From assembly GCF_001678845.1 (NCBI RefSeq), contig NZ_MAIQ01000001.1, positions 209,146-273,145 of the forward strand: a stretch of DNA of 64,000 nt. The letters are read 5' to 3'. Every line of letters starts with the position of its first letter. Position 1 is the stretch's first letter. Position numbers and translations under genes: made by a program. The notes beneath the pieces are model-generated. The model ran no database searches and had not been told where the DNA came from. It saw only the letters and a list, made by a program, of their open reading frames with translations. This stretch comes from Christensenella intestinihominis (GTDB taxonomy: Bacteria; Bacillota; Clostridia; Christensenellales; Christensenellaceae). This document shows positions 50,090-60,523 of the stretch, one piece after another.

Positions 50090-50647
50090 TTATACGCGTT
50101 CCATATACTCCCCTGTCCTGGTGTCAATACGGATTTTATCGCCTGTATCAATAAAGAGAGGAACCATGATCTTTGCGCCTGTTTCCATAATGGCGGGCTT
50201 GTTCCCGGCGGTTGCCGTATCGCCCTTGAAGCCGGGCTCGGTCTCCGTAATCGTAAGCTCGACAAAGTTCGGAGGTTCGACGGAAAAAGCCTCTCCCTTG
50301 AAAAATTTGATCGTGACATTCATGTTTTCCGTAATATAGGGAAGCGCGTCCTCTACCTTATCATGATTCAAAGGAAGCTGCTCATATGTTTCGGTATCCA
50401 TAAAATAGTAAAGCTCGCCGTCCGAATACAGGTACTGCATTTCCTTCCGGTCAATATGCGCCTTGGGGAATTTTTCCGTCGGGTTGAACGTACGTTCCAG
50501 TACGCTTCCCGTAACGACATTTTTGATTTTCGTACGCACAAATGCCGCGCCCTTTCCCGGCTTTACATGCTGGAAGTCAACAATGACCCACACCTGTCCG
50601 TCTATTTCTACTGTCATGCCTTTTCTGAATTCTCCGGCTGAAACCAT
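50090..50647 (-). CDS. efp: Elongation factor P
   Basis: Relieves ribosome stalling at polyproline. The 185-residue protein has the three-barrel layout; the tip residue that carries a modification in many species is in [12 protein letters not shown] (lysine in PGKG). The ending [17 protein letters not shown] is the family signature. It stands 18 bases after a creatinase-fold peptidase, the common pepP-efp order. Confidence 0.96.
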   Translation of the reverse strand: MVSAGEFRKGMTVEIDGQVWVIVDFQHVKPGKGAAFVRTKIKNVVTGSVLERTFNPTEKFPKAHIDRKEMQYLYSDGELYYFMDTETYEQLPLNHDKVEDALPYITENMNVTIKFFKGEAFSVEPPNFVELTITETEPGFKGDTATAGNKPAIMETGAKIMVPLFIDTGDKIRIDTRTGEYMERV

Positions 50648-50665
50648 ACAACCATACCTCCTGTT

Positions 50666-51721
50666 TTATAACAAAATTAAATCTTTCGTAAACGTATAAA
50701 CACTGCCCTGGCCGCCAATATGCATATCCTCGATCCGCACGCCGCCCGTTCCCGGAACATATATGCCCGGTTCAACGGTATACACCATGTTTTCTTCAAG
50801 GATTGAAGAAGAACGTGGATTCAAAACGGGAAGCTCGTGGATAAACCTTCCCACTCCGTGCCCGGTGCCGTGATCGTAATGCTTTCCATACCCGCTGTCT
50901 GTGATAATATCCCGCGCAACCGCATCTACGGCAAGCGTATCGGCCCCCGGGACTGCGGCCATCGCCGCGCTTTCCTGCGCATGCTTAACTATATCATATA
51001 TTTTTTTTCGTTGCCCGTCAATATTTCCGATGCCGAAAGTACGGGTCATATCGGAACAATATCCCTGATAGCGGCATCCAAAATCAATTGTAAGCAAATC
51101 GCCTTCGCATAATTTATAGCCGGTCGGGGTTGCGTGCGGCAACGCCGAATTAAGCCCCGCCGCCACAATCGTCGGAAACGCAAGGTCCATCCCCTGCCGC
51201 TGCATGCGGTATTCAAGCTCTGCGCGAATATCGAGCTCGCTTACGCCGGGCTTGATAAACGGAAGAAGTTCGCTCAGCGCCGTTTCGTTTGCTTTTGCCG
51301 CTTTTCTGATTTTCGCGAGCTCCTCCCCTGTCTTCACCATGCGCAGCAGCAAGAGGTCGCCCGCAATATCGACGTAACTGTAATAGGGCTCGAACGTGCC
51401 CTGGTATCCTTCGAATACCTTGACCGTTACGTCATCCTTTTCAATGCCGAGCGTACGGATTGCGTTCCCGGACAGGTATTCGTTTATCCTGTTCAGCCGG
51501 TCCCCGCCGCCCGTCTCGATTACCTCCGCATTTTCCACTTCCTTGCGGGCTTGCTCCGTATAGCGGAAGTCCGTAAAGAAATAGGCTCCGTTCGCCGTAA
51601 TCAAAAGCTGCGAACAGTCTCCTGAAAAATCAGTCGCATAAGCGACGTTCTGCACGGATGAAAGCAGATATGCGTCCGCTTTATCCGTATTCCTGATTGC
51701 TTCAATGATATGATTTCCCAT
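50666..51721 (-). CDS. Xaa-Pro aminopeptidase/dipeptidase (M24 family)
   Basis: A 351-residue metallopeptidase that cuts before proline. The N-terminal creatinase domain covers about 1-125. The pita-bread catalytic domain contains all five metal ligands: Asp in TIDFGC and SDMTR, His in GTGHGVGRFIHELP, Glu in TVEPGIY and RIEDM. It precedes efp. PepP or PepQ type cannot be fixed without the substrate. Confidence 0.92.
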   Translation of the reverse strand: MGNHIIEAIRNTDKADAYLLSSVQNVAYATDFSGDCSQLLITANGAYFFTDFRYTEQARKEVENAEVIETGGGDRLNRINEYLSGNAIRTLGIEKDDVTVKVFEGYQGTFEPYYSYVDIAGDLLLLRMVKTGEELAKIRKAAKANETALSELLPFIKPGVSELDIRAELEYRMQRQGMDLAFPTIVAAGLNSALPHATPTGYKLCEGDLLTIDFGCRYQGYCSDMTRTFGIGNIDGQRKKIYDIVKHAQESAAMAAVPGADTLAVDAVARDIITDSGYGKHYDHGTGHGVGRFIHELPVLNPRSSSILEENMVYTVEPGIYVPGTGGVRIEDMHIGGQGSVYTFTKDLILL

Positions 51722-51722
51722 A

Positions 51723-52571
51723 TTATGCTTCCTCGTACATTCGTTTCATTTCCATTGCATCCCTGGCCTGGGTCCCGCTTGATTCACAGATAATAACCGG
51801 TTCCATTTTGGGGTCGGCCTTCAACAGTTCCGCAAGGGGTTCAAAAAACGGGCCCCATGTATCATCTTCAAAGGTAAGATGCATCTTTTCTCCCTTGTCC
51901 GTATATTGAATATGGGAAAAATGGACATGCATTTTATGCGTTTTTTCCTCTCCCGCGCTGTTCTTAAGGCTTTCCAAAACGGCCGAATAATCCTCTTTCG
52001 TCCGAATTCCGCCCAATGTCCGCGCATTGAGATGGCCAAAATCAATGGCCGGGTAAACACAGTCGTCAAGCCGCGCCAGGATGCCAACCTCGTCAAGGTC
52101 TGCAATCTGGTTTATTTTGCCCATGGTTTCCGCGCAATAGATAAAATTATCATACCCCTCGCCGCGCAGGATGAAAAGAATTTTTTCGAGGTTTTCACAT
52201 ACGTTTCCGAATGCAATATTGCGGTCCATTTTTGCGCAGGAGCCCGGATGAAACACGATCCGTTTGGCTCCAAGAAAGCCTGCCGCAATTGTTGATTCGC
52301 GGAAATATGCAAGGTTTTTTTCGAACTTTTCCGGATCGCTGTTCGACAGGTTAATGTAATACGGCGCGTGCACGCTCATGGCGATATCATATTTTTCCGC
52401 CTGTCCGCGAATTGCGGCCGCAGTATCCTCCTTCAGCTTTACCCCGCGTCCAAAAGAATACTCAAAGGCGTTCAATCCCTGTTCATGCAGCCATTTTGGC
52501 GCTTCATAGGTATGCTTATACCCTTCCTCATAAAAAGCCCGGGAGTTCCCGGCCGGGCCGAATCTTATCAT
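51723..52571 (-). CDS. TIM-barrel protein, endonuclease IV/xylose isomerase-like
   Basis: A 282-residue protein of the AP endonuclease family 2 barrel: SVHAPYYINLSN, RIVFHPGSC, YCAETMGK, AIDFGHLNAR, HVHFSHIQY and IICESSG show the metal-binding histidines, glutamates and aspartates at the strand ends. This set fits endonuclease IV-like DNA repair, and some relatives act on sugars. It overlaps the U32 gene by 4 bases. Confidence 0.82.
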   Translation of the reverse strand: MIRFGPAGNSRAFYEEGYKHTYEAPKWLHEQGLNAFEYSFGRGVKLKEDTAAAIRGQAEKYDIAMSVHAPYYINLSNSDPEKFEKNLAYFRESTIAAGFLGAKRIVFHPGSCAKMDRNIAFGNVCENLEKILFILRGEGYDNFIYCAETMGKINQIADLDEVGILARLDDCVYPAIDFGHLNARTLGGIRTKEDYSAVLESLKNSAGEEKTHKMHVHFSHIQYTDKGEKMHLTFEDDTWGPFFEPLAELLKADPKMEPVIICESSGTQARDAMEMKRMYEEA

Positions 52572-53797
52572 ATGCTTTCCCTTTCGTCATGCCTGCGTAA
52601 AAGATCGCCCGGCCGCAAGGGGTACGGGCAATTGACCTTCACATGCTGCTGCGGATGCGGAGCGCTTTCCTGCGGTGTTCCCTCCATGTCGCAAATACTC
52701 TCAACCGTAAACGACGCGTTCTCGAGATGCGGGGAGAGCACTTCCAATGTTTCCCATACGCTGAACTTATTGCGCTGCTCAACCTCCACCACGCCGGCGC
52801 ACGGCGCTGAAACGACCTTTCCCGCGAAGGTATATGTCCGGGGGTCGAGGAGGCGCTGCGTATCCTGTCCTTCTTCATGCGGATTCCCAAAATAAAAACC
52901 TGTTGTAAAGCCGCGCGATGCGGATTTCACCAGTTCATTTTTCAGGCTCTCATCAAAACGGTAGCCCTGCGGATCGCGCTCATATGCGTCAAGCGCACGG
53001 CGGTATGCATGCACCACGGATGCAACATAGTAAGCCGACTTCATCCGTCCTTCAATCTTGAAGCTTGAAACGCCCGCCCCGGCAAGCTCGGGGATATGCC
53101 CGATCATCATCAAATCGCGCGAATTCATGATATAGGTCCCCTGATCGTCCTCCATAACGGGAAAATATTGTCCCTCATACCCTTTTTCATACAGGTGGTA
53201 TTCCCAGCGGCAGGGCTGGGCGCATGCGCCGCGGTTTCCGCTCCTTCCCGTAAGAACCGAACTTAAAAGGCAGCGTCCGGAATGGGCAATACACATCGAT
53301 CCGTGGACAAACGCCTCCAGTTCCAAATCTGCGGGAATATGTTTCCGTATTTCCTCGATTTCCGCGAGCGAGACCTCACGCGATAAAACGACACGGCTCG
53401 CGCCGCATTCATGCCAAAAAGAAGCAGACAAATAATTGGTCGTATTTGCCTGCGTGCTTATGTGTACGGAAAGCGGAATGTTGGAACGCTTTATAAGCTG
53501 TAAAACTGCCGGATCGGTTACAATCACGGCGTCGGCGCCAATCTCCGCAAGATAGCAAAGATACGGTTCCAGGCCGGGCAGGTCACGGTTCCAAAGCACC
53601 GAATTCACCGTAATATATAATTTTTTTCCCTGCGCGTGCGTCATATTGGCCGCCTGCTGCAGCCCGTCTTCCGTAAAGTTGTCCGCAAAGGCGCGCAGGC
53701 CATATTGCTTTCCTGCCATATAAACGGCGTCCGCGCCGAAATACAGGGCGGTTTCAAGCGTTTCGAGGTTCCCCGCCGGGGCGAGCAATTCGATCAT
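52568..53797 (-). CDS. U32 family protein, probably tRNA hydroxylation TrhP-type
   Basis: A 409-residue protein named peptidase U32 but related to TrhP/RlhA, which hydroxylate RNA. The signature FVHGSMCIAHSGRCLLSS, with cysteines and GNRGACAQPCRW, is complete, and a C-terminal beta domain (about 330-400) is present. In Bacillus two such proteins make 5-hydroxyuridine in tRNA. The role here is inferred from the family. It overlaps mltG by 4 bases. Confidence 0.82.
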   Translation of the reverse strand: MIELLAPAGNLETLETALYFGADAVYMAGKQYGLRAFADNFTEDGLQQAANMTHAQGKKLYITVNSVLWNRDLPGLEPYLCYLAEIGADAVIVTDPAVLQLIKRSNIPLSVHISTQANTTNYLSASFWHECGASRVVLSREVSLAEIEEIRKHIPADLELEAFVHGSMCIAHSGRCLLSSVLTGRSGNRGACAQPCRWEYHLYEKGYEGQYFPVMEDDQGTYIMNSRDLMMIGHIPELAGAGVSSFKIEGRMKSAYYVASVVHAYRRALDAYERDPQGYRFDESLKNELVKSASRGFTTGFYFGNPHEEGQDTQRLLDPRTYTFAGKVVSAPCAGVVEVEQRNKFSVWETLEVLSPHLENASFTVESICDMEGTPQESAPHPQQHVKVNCPYPLRPGDLLRRHDERESI

Positions 53798-55095
53798 TGC
53801 TCACCTGCCGAATTCGCCGAGGCCTGCGCATCGATACGCGCCCACTCGTCTCTCCATTGATCGGCAAGGGCCTCGAGTTCTTCGTTGGTATGGACAAATT
53901 CCACAACGCCGTTCTCAATATCTGTTGCAAGGAAGTAATAATATTCGTCCCCTTCCTGCATCAAATCTTCATCCGGATACAAGGCCGCCTCGATTGCAAG
54001 CCGTCCCGGGTTGCCAATTGGTCCAGCCGGAAGGCCTGCAAAACCGACTCCATTCCGCCTTGTGTTGTAAGGCGTAGGCGTAGTTAATTCTCCCGGTTCC
54101 AAAATAACCCGGCCGGTAATCCCAAGTCCGTATGCCTGCGTCGCATCGGAATCAAGGAAGTGCGCAAATTCCTCTTCCGAAGCCAAGCGGTTATGGAAAA
54201 CAGCGGATACCTTCGGAAAATCCTCTGATTTCGAAGCCTCCCTCTCTATAATAGAGGCAAGCGTCACCATATCGTCGATACTCATGCCAATCTCGGCGGC
54301 ACGCTCCTCATAGGTTTGCTCCTCCCCTTTCTTTTTCATGGAAAGGATTTTAACAAACTGGTCAAGCTGTTTCTTAATTACGTCCTCCGCGGTTGCATTC
54401 GTAAGATAACGGTAGGTATCGGGCGCCAGATAACCCTCGAGGAGGTAATACCTGCGCTGGTCTGCGGGCCGCGCGTCGTCCTTGGCCTTTGCTTCCGCGA
54501 GGAAAGGATATTCGTTTACAAAATTTCCTCCCGTTTTGACAAGCTGCATGTAATAATCGGTATTTTTGAGAATACCATAATTGTCCACCAGCTTCCGGCC
54601 ATATTCCTTGGCTGTGCGGCCTTCGATAAACTGGATATCGATTTCCTCCACAACATTCCCCTCCTGAAGCGTATAAACGATATCGTCAAACGACATATCC
54701 GGGGACAACTCATAGGTACCGGCTTTCAGCTTGGAGGACATATCCGAAAAATCCACATACAGTTTAAAGACCTGCTTATTGCGGATCAGGTTGTTTTCAT
54801 AGAGAATCTCAGCGATCGTGCTCAGGGAAGAATTTTTGGGAATCTCCACCTCGACGGCCGTGGAATCGTTCGCGTCCACCGGGTCAAAGTAATGCTCCCG
54901 GACATAATTAAACACGCCAAATACAATCAGGGCGACCACGGCAAGGCTGATCACAAAGGTCAGCAGCGGCCGCAGCTTATTCCAGGTCGATTTGGTGGAA
55001 GGCTTTTTTTTCGGTTTTTTGCCATTGGACAGGATTTCAGGCCTGTCAAGACCCATATCCCTGTCTGCATATGGATTTTCCAGTTTTTTTGCCAA
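53794..55095 (-). CDS. mltG: Endolytic transglycosylase MltG
   Basis: A 433-residue membrane protein that cuts growing glycan strands and sets their length. After a charged cytoplasmic region (1-40) comes one membrane helix (about 44-65). A LysM-like subdomain follows (about 80-160), then the YceG catalytic domain with the glutamate in LASIIEREASK, TPYNTRRNGVGFAGLPAGPI and YFLATDIENGVVEFVHT. It ends with 30 extra polar residues. Confidence 0.93.
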   Translation of the reverse strand: MAKKLENPYADRDMGLDRPEILSNGKKPKKKPSTKSTWNKLRPLLTFVISLAVVALIVFGVFNYVREHYFDPVDANDSTAVEVEIPKNSSLSTIAEILYENNLIRNKQVFKLYVDFSDMSSKLKAGTYELSPDMSFDDIVYTLQEGNVVEEIDIQFIEGRTAKEYGRKLVDNYGILKNTDYYMQLVKTGGNFVNEYPFLAEAKAKDDARPADQRRYYLLEGYLAPDTYRYLTNATAEDVIKKQLDQFVKILSMKKKGEEQTYEERAAEIGMSIDDMVTLASIIEREASKSEDFPKVSAVFHNRLASEEEFAHFLDSDATQAYGLGITGRVILEPGELTTPTPYNTRRNGVGFAGLPAGPIGNPGRLAIEAALYPDEDLMQEGDEYYYFLATDIENGVVEFVHTNEELEALADQWRDEWARIDAQASANSAGEQ

Positions 55096-55112
55096 GGGCT
55101 TTCACTCCTGTG

Positions 55113-55466
55113 TCAGTCTTCGTCAAACATGTTTGCGCCAACGTCGCATGCATCCCCGATAATTTTATAGATGTCCGAAACCAGCGTGTTAAACTTATAC
55201 TCTGCCGAGAAGAACTCGGTAATTTTCGGGTTAAACTGAAGCACCTCGCCCATCTTCTGGATTTTTTCCATCAGCTCGGGCGCGGGCTCCTGTCCGGTCA
55301 GGTAGGCGGCCTGCGCCTCGAACTGGAGCTTCTTGTAGTCCTTAATCATGCGCTTGTTCTGCTCATCCTCGTAGACTTCATCCTTAACCTTGTCGTAAGC
55401 CTTGTATTCCTCGCTTTGCTTAATCAGCGAAGCAAGCTCATTCGCCTTGTCATAAACGTTTACCAT
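55113..55466 (-). CDS. YlbF/YmcA family regulator
   Basis: A 117-residue all-helical protein of the YlbF family: LIKQSEEYKAYDKVKDEV and DYKKLQFEAQAAYLTGQ. In Bacillus YlbF, YmcA and YaaT form a complex that affects RNase Y and several developmental choices. It lies just downstream of ribonuclease J here, which fits an RNA-decay context. Confidence 0.85.
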   Translation of the reverse strand: MVNVYDKANELASLIKQSEEYKAYDKVKDEVYEDEQNKRMIKDYKKLQFEAQAAYLTGQEPAPELMEKIQKMGEVLQFNPKITEFFSAEYKFNTLVSDIYKIIGDACDVGANMFDED

Positions 55467-55480
55467 AGTACAGCTCCTTT

Positions 55481-57199
55481 TTATACCTCGATAATGATCG
55501 GCAGGATCATCGGGCTTCTCTGGGTCATATCATACAGGTAATTTGAAATTTCCTTTTTGATAGAACTTTTAAGCGTCGACCAGTCTGAAAGGCCGTTTGC
55601 GTTGCAATGGGCGACGATGTCAATGACAAGGTCGCGCGCATGATCCAGCAAATCCTCGGATTCTTTCATATAGACGAAACCGCGCGAAACGATATCCGGC
55701 GCGGCAAGAAGCTCGCCCGTCTCGCTGGAGGTTGTTACCACGATAATAAACAATCCATCCGATGAAAGCTGCTTCCTGTCGCGCAGCACCACATTCCCGA
55801 CGTCGCCGACGCCGAGGCCGTCGATGAGGACGCTGCCCGACTGCACGGTATCCTTCTGTACTCCTACCTTGCGGTTTAGTTCAATTACGGAACCGATTTC
55901 CGGGATAAAGATGTTTTTCTTTTTGATTCCCATTTTTTCCGCGAGCGCCGCATGCTTATACAAATGCCTGTATTCGCCGTGTACCGGAATAAAGAATTTC
56001 GGTTTCACAAGGGAAAGCATCAGTTTTAATTCCTCTTCACAGGCATGGCCGGAAACGTGCACCATGTCAACCGAATCGTTGATGACGCTCGCTCCTTTAC
56101 GGTACAGCATATTAATCACGTCCGATACGTAACGTTCATTGCCCGGAATCGGAGACGCGGAAATAATCACCAGGTCTCCCTCTTTCACACTGAGCTTCGC
56201 GTGCTGCCCGGTCGCCATCCGCACAAGACCCGACATTGTCTCGCCCTGGCTTCCGGTGGTCAGGATTACCACCTGGTTATCGCGCAGCTTTTTCAGTTCG
56301 TCAAAACTCACAAGCATATCGTCGTCAACATTCAGGTATCCAAGCTCCCGTGTGACGTTGACAATTTTAATCATACTCCGTCCGGAAAGGCATATCTTCC
56401 GGTTAAAAATACGGGCGACGTCGATTACCTGCTGAAGCCTGTGCACATTGGAAGCAAAGGAGGCCACAATAATCCGCCCCTTGGCCTGGCGGAAATAATT
56501 GACGAACGTTTCCCCCACCTGGCTTTCCGACATCGTAAATCCAAGGCGCTCCGCATTCGTGCTGTCCGACATCAGGGCCAGAACGCCCCGCTTTCCAAGC
56601 TCCGCAAAACGCGAAAGTTCCATCACTTCCCCGCATGCGGGCGTGAGGTCGATTTTAAAATCCCCCGTATGGACAAGAACGCCGATCGGCGTCGTGATTG
56701 CAAGCGCCATCGCGTCGTCAATGGAATGGCTGACATGAATATACTCTATTGTAAAAACGCCGGCCTTAACCTTATCGCCGTTTTTCACCACATGGATATC
56801 AGGCTCGATGCCCGGATGCTCGGTAAGCTTCGCCTCAATCAGGGCCATTGTAAGCGTAGACCCGTAAAGCGGAACATTCAGGGATTGCAACACGTACGGC
56901 ACGCCGCCGATATGGTCCTCGTGTCCGTGCGTAAAGAATATTCCCTTGATTTTCTGGACATTCTTCTGGAGGTATGCCGTGTCTGCGATCACATAGTCAA
57001 CGCCCAGCATTTCTTCACGCGGGAACATCATGCCCGCGTCAATCACGATGATATCATTTTCAAATTCAATCACCGTCATATTTTTTCCAATTTCCCCTAT
57101 TCCTCCCAGGGGAATAATTTTTACCGACGGCGCCGGAGCCTTCGTCTGCTGCTGTTGCTTTTGCTTCGGCGTCCTGCTTTTTGTTTTTCTGTTTTCCAA
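55481..57199 (-). CDS. rnj: Ribonuclease J
   Basis: A 572-residue metallo-beta-lactamase/beta-CASP nuclease with endo- and 5'-exonuclease activity. The metal motif is FFTHGHEDHIGG, with further ligands in LVHTGDFKID and in FIPVHGEYRHLYKHA. The start is TTG at 57199; the first 25 residues are basic and glutamine-rich (KQKQQQQTK). No in-frame ATG lies before residue 38. It has a promoter candidate just upstream. Confidence 0.94.
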   Translation of the reverse strand: MENRKTKSRTPKQKQQQQTKAPAPSVKIIPLGGIGEIGKNMTVIEFENDIIVIDAGMMFPREEMLGVDYVIADTAYLQKNVQKIKGIFFTHGHEDHIGGVPYVLQSLNVPLYGSTLTMALIEAKLTEHPGIEPDIHVVKNGDKVKAGVFTIEYIHVSHSIDDAMALAITTPIGVLVHTGDFKIDLTPACGEVMELSRFAELGKRGVLALMSDSTNAERLGFTMSESQVGETFVNYFRQAKGRIIVASFASNVHRLQQVIDVARIFNRKICLSGRSMIKIVNVTRELGYLNVDDDMLVSFDELKKLRDNQVVILTTGSQGETMSGLVRMATGQHAKLSVKEGDLVIISASPIPGNERYVSDVINMLYRKGASVINDSVDMVHVSGHACEEELKLMLSLVKPKFFIPVHGEYRHLYKHAALAEKMGIKKKNIFIPEIGSVIELNRKVGVQKDTVQSGSVLIDGLGVGDVGNVVLRDRKQLSSDGLFIIVVTTSSETGELLAAPDIVSRGFVYMKESEDLLDHARDLVIDIVAHCNANGLSDWSTLKSSIKKEISNYLYDMTQRSPMILPIIIEV

Positions 57200-57239
57200 A
57201 ATCTTTCTATCTCTCTTTTCTCTCTAATTGCTTATTAAT

Positions 57240-57248
57240 ATTATACCA
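57240..57248 (-). promoter_or_regulatory. Extended -10 promoter candidate upstream of ribonuclease J
   Basis: On the minus strand TGG-TATAAT (TATAAT at 57240-57245) is an extended -10 element; the -35 region is poor. It lies in the 68-base gap between hslU and the nuclease gene, about 40 bases before the start. Confidence 0.5.
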
Positions 57249-57267
57249 TAAATGCGCATGATACGCA

Positions 57268-58656
57268 TTACAGGATAAACTTTTGCAGGTTTGTATACTG
57301 CTCTTCGTTTTTCAGGTGCTCCGTCACATAGTTTTCGTCAATAACCACATCAACGGCGGGTTCAATGCCGCTTGCGTTGAAGGAAATATCATCGAGCAGG
57401 TTTTCCATAATCGTATGCAGCCTGCGCGCGCCGATATTTTCCGTGCTTTCATTGACCACCTGTGCGAATTCCGCAATCTTTTTCAGCGCGTCCGTCGTGA
57501 ATTTCAGCTGCACTCCGTCCGCCGCCAAAAGCGCTTCATACTGCTTTGTGATTGCGTTCTTGGGCTGTGTCAATATCTGTTCAAATTCTTTTTTCGTCAG
57601 GTTCTCAAGTTCCACTTTAATTGGGAAACGTCCCTGGAGCTCGGGAATCAAATCAGAAATTTTTGCCACATGGAACGCGCCTGCGGCGATGAAGAGCATA
57701 TAGTCCGTCTTTACCGGGCCATATTTCGTCACCACCGTGCTCCCTTCCACAATAGGAAGGATATCGCGCTGGACGCCCTCGCGGGAAACATCCGGGCCGT
57801 TGCCCGCGCCTTTACCGGCTACCTTGTCAATCTCGTCAAGGAAAATGATGCCGTCCTGCTCCGCCCGCTCAATCGCGGTCTGCGTGACCTCGTCCATATC
57901 GATCAGCTTCTCCGCTTCTTCCTGCTCCAGTATCTTTCTGGCTTCGATCAGGTTCACCTTGCGCTTTTTCTTTTTCGGGGGCAGGATTCCTGAAAGCAGG
58001 TCTCCCATGCTCTCGCCGCCCATGCCGGGAATTTCCATTCCCATACCCTGGCTCACTTCAACTTCGATATCGATCATCAGGTTGTCCAGCTTTCCCGCGC
58101 GCAGGTTCGTGCGGATTTCATCCCTGCGGGACATACGCTTCTGTTTTTCCTCGTCGCTCTCTGTGGGCGCGGCTTCGATCTGCGGGGCCCCAAACAATGC
58201 GCCAAGCGGATTTGAGTTCTGGCGCGCCTGCTTATTGGGTACGAGGATATCCACGAGACGGTCCTCTGCATTTGCCGCCGCCCGGTTTTTCACCGTTTCA
58301 AAGCGCTGCTGCTTTACCATGCGGATAGAGGACTCCACGAGATCGCGCACCATGGATTCCACATCGCGTCCCACATATCCCACTTCCGTAAACTTGGTTG
58401 CCTCCACCTTCACGAACGGCGCATCCATCAGCTTTGCAAGCCGCCGTGCAATTTCCGTTTTCCCGACGCCCGTCGGTCCGATCATAATAATATTTTTCGG
58501 GGTAATCTCTTCGCGCATCTCGGGATCGAGCTTGCTTCTGCGATAGCGGTTCCGCAAAGCGATTGCCACGGCCTTCTTGGCCTTGTCCTGTCCTACAATA
58601 TATTTATCGAGTTCCGCTACGATTTCTTTTGGCGTTAAATATGACATGCTGTTCAC
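57268..58656 (-). CDS. hslU: ATP-dependent protease ATPase subunit HslU
   Basis: A 462-residue AAA+ unfoldase that feeds proteins to HslV. Walker A is [14 protein letters not shown], Walker B is [12 protein letters not shown], and the pore motif region GYVGRDVES is present. The I-domain (about 125-220) is acidic and glycine/methionine-rich. The C-terminal tail ends in LQKFIL, which docks in HslV. It starts one base before hslV ends. Confidence 0.96.
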   Translation of the reverse strand: MNSMSYLTPKEIVAELDKYIVGQDKAKKAVAIALRNRYRRSKLDPEMREEITPKNIIMIGPTGVGKTEIARRLAKLMDAPFVKVEATKFTEVGYVGRDVESMVRDLVESSIRMVKQQRFETVKNRAAANAEDRLVDILVPNKQARQNSNPLGALFGAPQIEAAPTESDEEKQKRMSRRDEIRTNLRAGKLDNLMIDIEVEVSQGMGMEIPGMGGESMGDLLSGILPPKKKKRKVNLIEARKILEQEEAEKLIDMDEVTQTAIERAEQDGIIFLDEIDKVAGKGAGNGPDVSREGVQRDILPIVEGSTVVTKYGPVKTDYMLFIAAGAFHVAKISDLIPELQGRFPIKVELENLTKKEFEQILTQPKNAITKQYEALLAADGVQLKFTTDALKKIAEFAQVVNESTENIGARRLHTIMENLLDDISFNASGIEPAVDVVIDENYVTEHLKNEEQYTNLQKFIL

Positions 58657-59190
58657 CTACACTTCTTCCACTGTAATATTGTCGTTGGTATAGACGCAAA
58701 TTTCGCTTGCAATCTTAAGGCCCTTATATGCAATTTCTTCCGGGGAAAGGTCCGTATTCTGCACAAGCGCCCGTGCCGCCGCAAGGGCATAGGTTCCGCC
58801 CGAGCCGATCGCGCACACGCCGTCGTCCGGCTCAATCACTTCGCCCGTCCCCGAAATAATCAGCAGGTTTTCCTGGTCCGCCGCAATCAGCATCGCCTCA
58901 AGCTGGCGCATCGCCTTATCGCTGCGCCATTCCTGCGCAAGTTCAACGGCGCTTCGCTGCAGGCTTCCGCCATACTCCTCGAGCTTCGCTTCAAATTTTT
59001 CGGAAAGCGCAAACGCATCCGCAACGCTCCCGGCAAACCCGATCACAACCTTGTCTCCATAAATACGGCGCACCTTGGTTGCGCCCTTCTTCATAATGAC
59101 GCTTTCGCCGAGCGTTACCTGCCCGTCTCCGGCGATTGCGCATTTATTGCCCTTTTTTACTGCCAGTATTGTCGTTCCTTTGAGTCCCAT
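58657..59190 (-). CDS. hslV: ATP-dependent protease proteolytic subunit HslV
   Basis: A 177-residue proteasome-like protease from ATG 59190 (GGAGG 6 bases upstream). The catalytic threonine follows a 5-residue leader (MGLKG then TTILAVKK), with GDGQVTLG and the sodium-site region typical of HslV. The first 47 bases lie inside the end of trmFO, so translation is coupled. A longer frame from 59220 has no ribosome site. Confidence 0.95.
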   Translation of the reverse strand: MGLKGTTILAVKKGNKCAIAGDGQVTLGESVIMKKGATKVRRIYGDKVVIGFAGSVADAFALSEKFEAKLEEYGGSLQRSAVELAQEWRSDKAMRQLEAMLIAADQENLLIISGTGEVIEPDDGVCAIGSGGTYALAAARALVQNTDLSPEEIAYKGLKIASEICVYTNDNITVEEV

Positions 59191-60523
59191 TCGTGTCCTC
59201 CGTCTGCAATCCGTATTCATGGATTGCCGCTTTTATTTTTTCCAGTGCACGCTCAGCTATCCGCGTGTTTTTTTCTTCCTTGTTCCTGATTCTCTGCCCA
59301 AGCGGCCGCATAATGCCGAAATTGATATTCATCGGCTGGAAATTGCCGGTCACCGCCCCGGAAATATGCGCGCACAGCGCGCCTGAAGCGGTGTCGTTTT
59401 CAAATTCGGGAAGCGCTTTCCCCAAATATTCATATGCAGCGAATATTCCGTTCAAAAGGCCGCTTGACGTACTCTCCACATAGCCCTCTACGCCGGTAAT
59501 TTGCCCCGCAAAGCGGATAACCGGATTTTTTTTAAGCCGGTAATACCTGTCGAGTAGCTTTGGGGAATTCAAAAATGTATTCCTGTGCATAACGCCAAAG
59601 CGCAGGTATTCCGCATTCCTGAGAGCCGGGATCAATCCGAATACCCGACGCTGTTCGGGAAATTTGAGGTGCGTCTGGAACCCGACAAGGTTATACATGG
59701 TCCCCTCTTCGTTTTCCCTGCGAAGCTGTACGACGGCAAAGGGTTCGCGACCTGTTTTCGGGTCGGTGAGCCCCTTGGGTTTCAGCGGTCCAAAGAGGAG
59801 CGTATCGTGCCCGCGCGCCGCCATCGTCTCAACCGGCATACATCCTTCAAATACGCCGTCCCGTTCAAACTCACGCAAATTGGCGCAGTCTGCCGTAATA
59901 AGCGCCTCGTAAAACGCCTCGTACTCCTCCCGCGTCATCGGGCAATTGATATAGTCGTTTCCCCGTCCGTAGCGTGACGCAAGGAAGGCGCTTTCCATAT
60001 CGATGCTCTCCGCCGAAACAATCGGCGCCGCCGCATCAAAAAAATGCAAATGGTCTTCCCCTGTAAGCCTTCCGATCTCCGCCGAGAGAGCCTGCGAAGT
60101 TAGCGGCCCGCTGGCTACGATCACCATTTCATCACCAAAACCGGAAAGCTTTTCTACTTCCCCGCTGAAAATCTCAATCAGCCCGTTGCCGCGAATCGCT
60201 TCCGTAACATAAGATGAAAATTTTTCCCGGTCGACGGCGAGCGCGCCGCCTGCCGCAACGCTTGTCGCGTCCGCCGCCTGCATGATAAGGCTCCCGAGCA
60301 GGCGCATTTCTTCCTTCAGAAGTCCCGCGGCATTGCAAATCCGGTCCGAGCGAAGCGAATTGCTGCAAACAAGCTCTGCAAACAAATCCGACGTATGCGC
60401 GGGCGATTTCTTTTCCGGCTTCATTTCGTAAAGCCGTACGGGAACGCCGCGTTTTGCAAGCTGGTAGGCGCACTCGCACCCCGCGAGTCCCGCGCCAATA
60501 ACATTAACCTTCTTTTTTTGCAT
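59144..60523 (-). CDS. trmFO: tRNA (uracil-54-C5)-methyltransferase TrmFO
   Basis: A 459-residue FAD enzyme that uses methylene-tetrahydrofolate to make ribothymidine at tRNA position 54. The FAD fold is [35 protein letters not shown] and [19 protein letters not shown] are signatures. About 20 non-conserved residues at the end run over the start of hslV. It overlaps topA by 20 bases. The folate product fits FolD in the same run. Confidence 0.95.
   Translation of the reverse strand: MQKKKVNVIGAGLAGCECAYQLAKRGVPVRLYEMKPEKKSPAHTSDLFAELVCSNSLRSDRICNAAGLLKEEMRLLGSLIMQAADATSVAAGGALAVDREKFSSYVTEAIRGNGLIEIFSGEVEKLSGFGDEMVIVASGPLTSQALSAEIGRLTGEDHLHFFDAAAPIVSAESIDMESAFLASRYGRGNDYINCPMTREEYEAFYEALITADCANLREFERDGVFEGCMPVETMAARGHDTLLFGPLKPKGLTDPKTGREPFAVVQLRRENEEGTMYNLVGFQTHLKFPEQRRVFGLIPALRNAEYLRFGVMHRNTFLNSPKLLDRYYRLKKNPVIRFAGQITGVEGYVESTSSGLLNGIFAAYEYLGKALPEFENDTASGALCAHISGAVTGNFQPMNINFGIMRPLGQRIRNKEEKNTRIAERALEKIKAAIHEYGLQTEDTNGTQRNDNTGSKKGQ

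Noticed and set aside
56045-57238. Plus-strand frame of 397 codons opposite ribonuclease J
   Set aside because: Shadow of a highly conserved gene; no promoter or ribosome site found.
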